Assembly: GCA_003170875.1 (NCBI GenBank) | Contig: PMYJ01000152.1 | Location: forward strand, 1,185 to 6,234 | DNA from: Candidatus Dormiibacterota bacterium | GTDB taxonomy: Bacteria; Chloroflexota; Dormibacteria; Aeolococcales; Aeolococcaceae | Direction of reading: 5' to 3' | DNA: 5,050 bases | Shown here: in pieces, positions 1-4,864 of the stretch | How the letters are laid out: each line of letters opens with the position of its first letter | How positions within the stretch are numbered: position 1 is the first letter of the stretch | Made by a program: the position numbers and the translations under genes | Notes under the pieces: model-generated | The model's database searches: none | Told to the model about the DNA's origin: nothing | The model's input: only the letters and a program-made list of their open reading frames with translations

Positions 1-440
1 GGCCGGCCCAGCTCGTCGCGCTCGAGCAGGTAGAACTCGATCTCCGGCCCCACCCGGTATTCGTAGCCGAGCCCCGCCGCGCGCTCGATCGCCCGCCGCA
101 GCGCTCGCCGCGGATCGCCGGGGTAGGCCTCGCCCTCCGGGGTCGTGAGCCAGCAGATCATCCGCCCCGTCGGCGCCTCCGCCCACGGCAGGACGGCGAA
201 GGTGGCCGGGTCGGGCACCAGGTACATGTCCGACTCGGCGGTGCGGGCGACGGACTCCACCGACGACCCGTCGAACCACACCCCGTGCTCCAACGCCGGG
301 GCCAGCTGGTCGGCGGGGATGGTCACCGTCTTCACCGAGCCGGTGACGTCGGTGAACTGGAGATCGAGGTGGCGGATGCCGGCTGCCTGGGCCGCGGCGA
401 CGGCGTCGGGGATCTCGGGGCGGTGGCGGGGGGAGGCCAT
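1..440 (-). CDS. glnA: Glutamine synthetase, type I, N-terminal part (truncated by window edge)
   Basis: Glutamine synthetase makes glutamine from glutamate, ammonia and ATP in the cytoplasm and is the main entry point for ammonium. Reading leftward from the ATG at 440-438, the frame stays open for 146 codons to the window edge, so the C-terminal two thirds are missing from view. Seen in the translation: the N-terminal beta-grasp region (about residues 21-98), including TDVTGSVKTVTIP (30-42). The FDGSS motif is at 56-60; its Asp57 corresponds to the active-site Asp50 of the Salmonella enzyme. AESDMYLVPDP (68-78) follows, and GPEIEF (131-136) opens the catalytic barrel with metal-binding glutamates. 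The start is supported by GAGG at 449-446, five bases before the ATG. A GTG at 446-444 in the same frame has no well-placed ribosome site. The family call is firm. The symbol is tentative, because high-GC bacteria often carry several glnA paralogues and the adenylylation-site region lies outside the window. Confidence 0.93.
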   Translation of the reverse strand, partial: MASPRHRPEIPDAVAAAQAAGIRHLDLQFTDVTGSVKTVTIPADQLAPALEHGVWFDGSSVESVARTAESDMYLVPDPATFAVLPWAEAPTGRMICWLTTPEGEAYPGDPRRALRRAIERAAGLGYEYRVGPEIEFYLLERDELGR

Positions 441-499
441 GGGCACCTCGGATGGCGGAGACTCCTAACGAGAGCCTCCGAGTTCGTACTCTGCGCCTA

Positions 500-529
500 A
501 GGATATCGGACGCAAGCGTGGTATGTCCA
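500..529 (-). promoter_or_regulatory. Candidate sigma70-type promoter for the glutamine synthetase gene
   Basis: Read on the minus strand, TGGACA (529-524, five of six matches to TTGACA) is followed after 18 bases by TATCCT (505-500, four of six matches to TATAAT). Transcription would start near 493, giving a leader of roughly 50 bases before the ATG at 440. The spacer contains a small inverted repeat, ACGCAAGCGT (510-519). I see no convincing GlnR or NtrC site here. This rests on consensus matching only. Confidence 0.4.
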
Positions 530-808
530 GGGGAGCCAGGCTCTCTCGCGCCATGCCGCGCACCGAAATGAGACTGGGCGCACAACGGCTGAGCTTTCGG
601 GTCAGCCCGATGGCGCCGTGGCCCGCTGGGGACCCCGCCACGCGGAGAGGTCGGTTCCACGCTTGATGTCGGCGGCTGGGCCGCCGCGCGCAGACAGCCG
701 GCCCGCGCCTGGGGGCGGCGCGAAACCGCCTCGGCGGCGGCCTGCGGGAGGGCCGGGGAAGGGGTCATGCGACGGCGTGACAGCCACCCGGTGACGGCCG
801 GACACCGC

Positions 809-843
809 GGTGTGACGAATCGCACCAACGGGTGCAAGTGCAC
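809..843 (+). repeat. Overlapping, mutually exclusive short hairpins upstream of the GGDEF-EAL gene
   Basis: Three inverted repeats share bases. GGTGTG (809-814) pairs with CGCACC (821-826, one G-T pair). GCACC (822-826) also pairs with GGTGC (831-835) around an AACG loop. GTGCA (832-836) also pairs with TGCAC (839-843). Only some can form at once, which is the geometry of a switching leader or a composite protein-binding site. The stems are short and the region is GC-rich, so chance is a real alternative. Whether this stretch is transcribed at all depends on where the promoter lies. Confidence 0.25.
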
Positions 844-868
844 TACGGAACTTTGGCGTCCGTTGCTC

Positions 869-897
869 TTGGGGGCCCTGGACCGGCACCTGAGAAT
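869..897 (+). promoter_or_regulatory. Weak candidate promoter for the GGDEF-EAL gene
   Basis: TTGGGG (869-874) is followed after 17 bases by GAGAAT (892-897), which keeps the A2 and T6 positions of the -10 box but lacks T1. Initiation near 904 would give a leader of about 30 bases before the GTG at 935 and would exclude the upstream start choices at 767 and 896. The matches are modest and other promoters further upstream are possible. Confidence 0.2.
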
Positions 898-934
898 GAA
901 CTCATCCCACCACCGCTCCACGAAAGAAAGAGAC

Positions 935-3019
935 GTGAGCCTCCCCCGTCCGACCCTCCTCAGCCCCCCACTCTCCCCGCCCTGCGCGCGCCCCTTCAGA
1001 TCAGGGCGCGCCAGGGCGGCATCCCTCCCCCTGGTGGTGGCGGCAGCGGGACTCGTGGCCGCATACCTCCTCGCGAACAGCCACGGACCCCTCGCTGCCG
1101 ACAGCCTGGCGGCCAGCCGCGCTGCGGCACTGGCCATGACCATCGCGGCGGTCGGTGCTGTCGTCGCCGCCGCCAGCGCGCTGGTCCGGCGCGGCGATGG
1201 CATCGCGCCACGCCGCGCCGCCCGTCACCGGACCGGTCAGGTGGGACGGCTCGGCCGGGGCACCAGCCCGCGCGGTGCCCATCACGGCAACCGTCTGGAC
1301 CGGATCCTGGAGGCCATGACCCGGATCAGCTCGGAGAGGGATGTCGACTCGGTGATGGCGGCCGCGGGTGGAGCCGTCGTCGAACTCCTCGAGACCCGCA
1401 CAGCATCCCCGGTGATCGCCCGGGTGTACAGGATCGAAGGCGACGGAATGGTGGTCGTCAGCGAGCACGGCGCAGCAGCTGGGGCCACCACCGTCGGGGA
1501 GAGCAGTCTCCTGAGCGCCGATCCACTCATCCTGGCTGCGGTCACCGGGGACCACACCCTCGCCGAAGCGGGGCCGTCCCCACACCGGATCGCCAGCCCC
1601 ATCCACGCCGGCAGCGCGATCCGGGCGGTGGTGCTCGTCGAGCGGCGCGACCGGGCGTTCCGTGACTCCGAGGTCACCATGGTCGAGGGGCTCAGCGGGA
1701 TCGCCACCCTGGCGGTCTCCAACCTGGTCCGCGCCCGCGGGATCGGGGGGGCGCAGGCGGAGCCGACCGATGGGCTCACCGGCCTGATCGGCCGCGCTGC
1801 CTTCGAGCGGCGCTGCCGGGAGGTCCGCGAGTCCTACGCGATCATTACGGTCGACGTCGACCATCTCAACCAGCTCAACAACGCCCTGGGCCGGGAGGCG
1901 GGCGATGATGCCCTCCGCTCCGTGGCCCGGGCTCTCCAGGCATCGACGAGAGAGCGTGACGTCGTCAGCCGCAGCGGCGACGATGAGTTCACGATCCTCA
2001 CCGTCGGGGCGGCCACCGCCGTAGTTGGCAGCGTTGCCGAGCGCATGCGTGCCGCGGTGTCCGAGCTCGTCAGCGGAGCCTTCCCGACTCGGGTCAGCGT
2101 CGGCTGGGCGGTGGGCGCCGCCGGCGAGGACTCGGCCGAGGTGTGGGCTCGGGCGGACGAAGCGCTCGGCCGCGCCAAGCGCGAAGGACGCAACCGGGTG
2201 GCCGGGTCGATCACCGGCCGCCCGGCCGCCGCCCCCGGGCGAGGATGGACAACCCTGCTCAGCCGGACCCTGGCTTCACAGCAGATCCACCCCGTCTACC
2301 AGCCGATCGTCACCCTCCCGGAGGCGCACATCGTCGCCTACGAGGGGCTGGCGCGGCCCATCAACCTGGATGGGGCTGACAGCGTCGAGGAGTTCTTCGC
2401 CACGGCGCAGCGGCTGGGAGTGACCAACGAGCTGGACTGGATCTGCAGGCGCGCCGTGGTCCGCGGTGCCGAGGGCATTCGCAGCGACGCCCAGCTCTAC
2501 CTCAACATCGACCTCTCCGCGGTCTCCGACGTCGATGAGGACGTCGAGCAGATGCGCAGCCTGCTGCGCTGGATCGGCCGGCCTCCCGCCAACGTCGTCC
2601 TCGAGATCGCCGACGCCGACCGTTTCAGCAACCTCGGTCAGCTCTCCGCCCGCGTCGACGTCTACCGGCGGGCAGGATTCAAGATCGGCATCGACGACAC
2701 GGGCCGCCCGGGGATCGGTGTCGACCTGCTGTACGCGACCCGCCCCGAGGTCATCAAGATCGATGCCAGCGTGACCAACCGCTGCGAGGAGGTCGAGGCC
2801 AGGACGCTCATCTTCGAGTGCATCGCACTCGCGGAGCAGATCGGCGCCGACGTCGTGGCCGAGGGCATCGAGCAGCTGAGCGTCGCCGCCGAGCTGATGA
2901 AGCTCGGAGTGAACCGAGCGCAGGGCTTCCTCTTCGGCAAGCCCGAGTCGATCACCGGTCCGAGTCGCGAGCTCGAAGGGGAGCCCGCGGTCCTCCGGGC
3001 GATCGCCGCCACCCGCTGA
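935..3019 (+). CDS. Membrane-anchored GAF-GGDEF-EAL cyclic-di-GMP signalling protein
   Basis: This is a 694-residue protein for turnover or sensing of the second messenger cyclic-di-GMP. Two hydrophobic segments (about 28-49 and 61-84) anchor it, followed by a GAF-like sensory domain (about 119-266). The GGDEF domain (about 278-422) opens with TDGLTGL and keeps Asp307, Asp309, Asn315 and Asp324. Its signature reads GDDEF (348-352) instead of GGDEF, and the usual Asp after Asn315 is Asn316, so cyclase activity may be weak or lost. The inhibitory I-site RxxD (339-342) is intact. The EAL domain (about 439-679) has EGL (470-472), Asn524, Glu557, Asp587-Asp588, Lys608, Glu643 and Gln663. These match the metal-binding and catalytic set known from RocR, so phosphodiesterase activity is plausible. 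The loop after Asp588 (DDTGRPG) departs from the usual DDFGTG. The GTG start at 935 follows purine-rich AAAGAGA; ATG 896 lacks a ribosome site. ATG 767 has a purine-rich GGAAGGGG just upstream but would add 56 residues of atypical sequence. The start is therefore uncertain. Confidence 0.93.
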   Translation: MSLPRPTLLSPPLSPPCARPFRSGRARAASLPLVVAAAGLVAAYLLANSHGPLAADSLAASRAAALAMTIAAVGAVVAAASALVRRGDGIAPRRAARHRTGQVGRLGRGTSPRGAHHGNRLDRILEAMTRISSERDVDSVMAAAGGAVVELLETRTASPVIARVYRIEGDGMVVVSEHGAAAGATTVGESSLLSADPLILAAVTGDHTLAEAGPSPHRIASPIHAGSAIRAVVLVERRDRAFRDSEVTMVEGLSGIATLAVSNLVRARGIGGAQAEPTDGLTGLIGRAAFERRCREVRESYAIITVDVDHLNQLNNALGREAGDDALRSVARALQASTRERDVVSRSGDDEFTILTVGAATAVVGSVAERMRAAVSELVSGAFPTRVSVGWAVGAAGEDSAEVWARADEALGRAKREGRNRVAGSITGRPAAAPGRGWTTLLSRTLASQQIHPVYQPIVTLPEAHIVAYEGLARPINLDGADSVEEFFATAQRLGVTNELDWICRRAVVRGAEGIRSDAQLYLNIDLSAVSDVDEDVEQMRSLLRWIGRPPANVVLEIADADRFSNLGQLSARVDVYRRAGFKIGIDDTGRPGIGVDLLYATRPEVIKIDASVTNRCEEVEARTLIFECIALAEQIGADVVAEGIEQLSVAAELMKLGVNRAQGFLFGKPESITGPSRELEGEPAVLRAIAATR

Positions 3020-3020
3020 G

Positions 3021-3040
3021 GCAGCTCGGGGCGGGGCTGC
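3021..3040 (+). repeat. Short hairpin directly after the GGDEF-EAL stop codon
   Basis: GCAGCTC (3021-3027) can pair with GGGCTGC (3034-3040) with one G-T pair and a six-base loop, starting one base after the TGA. No T-run follows. It may stabilise the mRNA 3' end or act with the larger hairpin at 3072-3104. Confidence 0.3.
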
Positions 3041-3071
3041 GGCGCGACGGTCCCACCCGGACGAGGAGTGA

Positions 3072-3104
3072 CCGCCGGAGCGCTGCTGACCAGCGCCCCG
3101 GCGG
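3072..3104. terminator. Strong hairpin between convergent genes, probable bidirectional terminator
   Basis: CCGCCGGAGCGCTG (3072-3085) and CAGCGCCCCGGCGG (3091-3104) form a 14-position stem with a single A-C mismatch and a five-base loop, CTGAC. It lies 53 bases after the GGDEF-EAL stop and 53 bases past the stop of the minus-strand cellulase, which is where a shared terminator is expected. Neither side has a real T-run (CCTAGATCTCTCCCCTT to the right), a common state in GC-rich actinobacteria. It may therefore terminate inefficiently or act with Rho. Confidence 0.6.
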
Positions 3105-3156
3105 CCTAGATCTCTCCCCTTCGGGTGGTCCTATCCTCGGAAGTGGCTATCCTCCG

Positions 3157-4665
3157 CTACGGCAGGCGGAAGGTGAGAGCGGGGTTGGCGTTCTCCGCGA
3201 GCTGCAGGGCCTGCTGCGGGAACCAGGCTCCGGCTGCGGGGTCGGTGAGGACGGTGCCCGTCTGGAGGCTCCAGAGCGGGTCGAATGTCTGGAAGGTGCT
3301 GGCGGTGATCGCCGGCCAACCCGCGATGGGCGGGGTGTACTCAGCGTCGCTCCAGGTCCTCACACCGCCGGCGGCGTCGCACTGGCCGTCCGACTGGCCG
3401 GGGGTCTTGACCCAGAGGTAGGCGTCGAGAAGTGGCGACACGCTGCTGGTGTTGGCGGTCGGCAAGATGCCCGTGCCTGAGCCTGGCGGGTTGCACCAGT
3501 TGCCGGCCTGGAGGGTGGTGATCACACCCGAGTCCTGGTCGTAGGGCGCGCCCGAGTAGAGGCTCATGTTGTTCGGCCCCAGGCCGTCCCGACTCGTGTC
3601 GATCACAAAGTGGGTGGTGCCATCGACGCCGGCGTAGCGGGCGTCGATCCCCGACGTGTTGAGATCAGCCGTGGTCGTGGTGTCGCTCCACACCCCGTAC
3701 GGGCTCAGCGCAACCCCCGTCCAGGCGCCAAGGAGGGTGGCAATCTCCGTCCCGGGCGGGCCGCCGTTCCAGTATTGGTTGGGGCAGTTGGCGTTGTAAT
3801 CGTAGGTGAGGCTGCCGCCGCCCATGGCGATGCAGTCGGACACCCAGGTCCCGAAGTAGACGTTGTTGCTCGCGTACTGGTAGTTGGATACGTTCAGGAA
3901 GAAGCCCTGGGCCTTCTGGACACCTGCCGCCACCAGTGGCTGGGAGATGTTGCCGACGTTCTGCCACGCGCTGTGACCGGCGTCGAGGTACACGCTGGCG
4001 TTGGGATCCCCTTCGAGCACGCTCACGGCGTTGGCGATGTCGGCCTCACGGGTGGCGTCCGTGATCGTCGGGTTGGCCGCTTGGTAGGCCGCGCTGCAGT
4101 CTGTCGGAAGGTTGGCCAGCGCGTCCGGCTCGAGGATGACGACCGCCTTGGCGTTGCCCAGGCCCTTGGCCAGGGCGTTGATCCACGCGTCGTAGGCGGC
4201 GTCACTCGGAGCCCCGCCCGCCGAGTACTGCGAGCAGTCGCGCCCCGGGATGTTGTAGGCGACCAGGACGGGAACCGCGCGCTCCAGGGCGGCTCCGAAC
4301 ATCGTCTGCTGGACCGCCTGCTGCACCTGGAAGTCAGCCTGCAAGGATCCGAGGTTGCCCGCCATGGCTGCCTGGGCAGCGGTCTCGCCGGTCAGCCACA
4401 CCGCCTGCGGCGTGGCCTCCATGGCCGCGATCAGGCCTGCCTCCTTGACTTGCCGGCTGCGCAGGAGCTGCAACACCTGCTGAACGGACCCCTGCGCGGG
4501 CGGCGGCACGTAGAAACGCGTGTTCGCCGGCAGAGTGCGCCCGCTCCCGGGGACCGACGGAGCCGCGGACGCGACGATGGGCATCGCACCCAGCGCGCCC
4601 ACGACGACGGCAACCCCGGCGACGAATGTCGCTCGACGCAAGAGATGACCACTGAGAACGTTCAA
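3157..4665 (-). CDS. Secreted glycoside hydrolase family 6 cellulase (endoglucanase or cellobiohydrolase)
   Basis: GH6 enzymes cleave beta-1,4-glucan with inversion, outside the cell. The 502-residue product begins with a Sec-type signal peptide: LLRR, a hydrophobic stretch at about 12-31, and likely cleavage after Ala34 in ASA-AP. The GH6 domain follows from about 50. Family motifs in order are: VAYNIPGRDC (135-144; Tyr137, Asp143); VVILEPDALANL (175-186; Asp181 is the proton donor); YLDAGHSAW (226-234); LNVSNY (257-262); FVIDTSRDG (353-361); GNWCNPPG (388-395); and WVKTPGQSDG (418-427), whose Asp426 aligns with the proposed base. Cys144-Cys190 and Cys391-Cys429 match the two usual disulfides. 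Two features are odd: the normally conserved Glu two residues before Asp426 is Gln424, and the segment between Asn261 and His352 is long and carries Cys278 and Cys294. No carbohydrate-binding module, linker or dockerin is present. The TTG start follows AAGGAG at a spacing of seven. The gene is divergent from a LacI-type regulator gene and probably controlled by its product. Confidence 0.95.
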   Translation of the reverse strand: MNVLSGHLLRRATFVAGVAVVVGALGAMPIVASAAPSVPGSGRTLPANTRFYVPPPAQGSVQQVLQLLRSRQVKEAGLIAAMEATPQAVWLTGETAAQAAMAGNLGSLQADFQVQQAVQQTMFGAALERAVPVLVAYNIPGRDCSQYSAGGAPSDAAYDAWINALAKGLGNAKAVVILEPDALANLPTDCSAAYQAANPTITDATREADIANAVSVLEGDPNASVYLDAGHSAWQNVGNISQPLVAAGVQKAQGFFLNVSNYQYASNNVYFGTWVSDCIAMGGGSLTYDYNANCPNQYWNGGPPGTEIATLLGAWTGVALSPYGVWSDTTTTADLNTSGIDARYAGVDGTTHFVIDTSRDGLGPNNMSLYSGAPYDQDSGVITTLQAGNWCNPPGSGTGILPTANTSSVSPLLDAYLWVKTPGQSDGQCDAAGGVRTWSDAEYTPPIAGWPAITASTFQTFDPLWSLQTGTVLTDPAAGAWFPQQALQLAENANPALTFRLP

Positions 4666-4672
4666 AGTCCTT

Positions 4673-4678
4673 CTCCTT
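4673..4678 (-). promoter_or_regulatory. Ribosome binding site that fixes the TTG start of the cellulase
   Basis: On the minus strand AAGGAG (4678-4673) stands seven bases before TTG (4665-4663). It is a near-perfect Shine-Dalgarno sequence, and the signal peptide begins directly at this codon. No upstream ATG or GTG with comparable support was found in the frame. Confidence 0.8.
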
Positions 4679-4702
4679 CCCGCTTCCGCCCCTGGTGGCC
4701 GC

Positions 4703-4727
4703 CGCCGAGGAGGGGCATCCCTCGGCG
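4703..4727 (-). repeat. Stable hairpin in the cellulase mRNA leader
   Basis: CGCCGAGG (4703-4710) pairs perfectly with CCTCGGCG (4720-4727) around a nine-base loop. If transcription starts near 4762, this 8-bp stem sits in the middle of a leader of about 97 bases, between the operator and the ribosome binding site. No T-run follows on the minus strand, so an attenuator is unlikely. An mRNA-stabilising structure or a chance GC stem are the alternatives. Confidence 0.4.
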
Positions 4728-4736
4728 CGACGCCTT

Positions 4737-4754
4737 CGTGAAACGGTTTTCACG
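4737..4754. promoter_or_regulatory. LacI-type operator O1 downstream of the cellulase promoter
   Basis: CGTGAAA-CGGT-TTTCACG is an inverted repeat with two perfect 7-base arms around four central bases. Its core TGAAACGGTTTTCA (4739-4752) matches the core of the second palindrome, at 4850-4863, at 12 of 14 positions. It would lie at about +9 to +26 of the cellulase transcript, a classical position for repression by a LacI-family protein. The neighbouring LacI-family gene is the obvious binder. Symmetry and recurrence are seen directly; the binding partner is inferred. Confidence 0.75.
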
Positions 4755-4768
4755 TTTGCGCGGAGCCG

Positions 4769-4797
4769 ACGCTACCACCATGTGCCAAAGGTTTCAA
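4769..4797 (-). promoter_or_regulatory. Promoter of the cellulase gene
   Basis: On the minus strand TTGAAA (4797-4792, five of six matches to TTGACA) is followed after exactly 17 bases by TAGCGT (4774-4769), which fits the TAnnnT form common for vegetative promoters in actinobacteria. Initiation is expected near 4762, just before operator O1. The surrounding DNA is clearly more AT-rich than the genes. Confidence 0.6.
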
Positions 4798-4820
4798 TAT
4801 GCGATTGCGACACGCCAAAT

Positions 4821-4850
4821 TTGACAGCACGATTGGGACTGTGGGACGAT
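4821..4850 (+). promoter_or_regulatory. Candidate promoter of the LacI-family regulator
   Basis: A perfect TTGACA -35 box (4821-4826) is followed after 18 bases by GACGAT (4845-4850), which keeps A2, A5 and T6 of the -10 consensus but not T1. Initiation would fall near 4857, inside operator O2 and only about six bases before the ATG. That fits the missing ribosome binding site and suggests a nearly leaderless message. Confidence 0.45.
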
Positions 4851-4864
4851 GAAAATGTTTTCAT
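4849..4864. promoter_or_regulatory. LacI-type operator O2 overlapping the regulator start codon
   Basis: ATGAAAA-TG-TTTTCAT has perfect 7-base arms around a two-base centre. It shares the TGAAA-N2-GTTTTCA pattern with the site at 4737-4754; the two centres are 111 bases apart. It covers the predicted transcription start and the first two bases of the regulator ATG (4863-4865), so occupancy should block the regulator's own transcription. Autoregulation is inferred from position. Confidence 0.75.

Larger units (their letters stand above)
441..934. other. Divergent intergenic region rich in GC hairpins, no gene recognised
   Basis: This stretch of about 490 bases separates two genes pointing away from each other. 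Both strands carry open frames (for example plus 767-934, continuous with the downstream gene, and minus 602-889), but their translations resemble no protein I know. The 767-934 codons also include AGA, AAA, TCA, CTT and TGC, unlike the strongly G/C-ending codons of the gene proper. Visible structures are: GGCTGA/TCAGCC at 587-592 and 602-607 with a 9-base loop; GGCGGC/GCCGCC at 671-676 and 680-685; CCGCC/GGCGG at 726-730 and 733-737; and a nested set at 809-843. I found no tRNA T-loop pattern, no recognisable cyclic-di-GMP riboswitch core and no tmRNA or RNase P signature. The region probably holds the two promoters and a leader; what else it does is unknown. Confidence 0.5.

Noticed and set aside
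145..468. Plus-strand open frame of 107 codons at the left end
   Set aside because: It lies opposite the glutamine synthetase frame, which is clearly the real gene although it is cut by the window edge.
602..889. Minus-strand 95-codon open frame in the divergent intergenic region
   Set aside because: The Pro/Arg/Gly-rich translation resembles no protein, and open frames of this length are expected by chance in GC-rich DNA.
767..934. In-frame 56-residue extension of the GGDEF-EAL protein from ATG 767 or ATG 896
   Set aside because: The extension has atypical codons and Cys/His/Arg-rich content, and precedes rather than forms the first membrane segment. ATG 896 has no ribosome site. ATG 767 does have a purine-rich GGAAGGGG just upstream, so it cannot be fully excluded.
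441..934. tRNA, tmRNA, RNase P RNA or cyclic-di-GMP riboswitch in the divergent region
   Set aside because: I looked for T-loop, conserved core and known riboswitch motifs on both strands and recognised none.
1001..1864. Minus-strand open frame of 287 codons within the GGDEF-EAL gene
   Set aside because: It is a shadow of the GAF and GGDEF coding region, with low-complexity Arg/Pro/Gly-rich translation and no ribosome site.
3131..3154. Direct repeat CTATCCTC twice, 16 bases apart, next to the cellulase stop codon
   Set aside because: Only eight bases recur, with no further copies or target-site structure. It is too short to support a functional repeat.
4783..4796. Possible third operator TGCCAAAGGTTTCA near the cellulase -35 box
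   Set aside because: Only the outer TG/CA and one inner pair are symmetric, and it lacks the TGAAA left arm. The TTTCA half is explained by the TTGAAA -35 box on the other strand.
4816..4823. Perfect 8-base palindrome CAAATTTG
   Set aside because: It is short and AT-centred, overlaps the TTGACA -35 box, and is not repeated elsewhere in the region.
3610..4824. Long plus-strand open frame of 404 codons opposite the cellulase gene
   Set aside because: It is the antisense shadow of the GH6 gene, kept open by GC-rich codon bias. Its translation shows no recognisable domain, while the minus strand has every GH6 motif.
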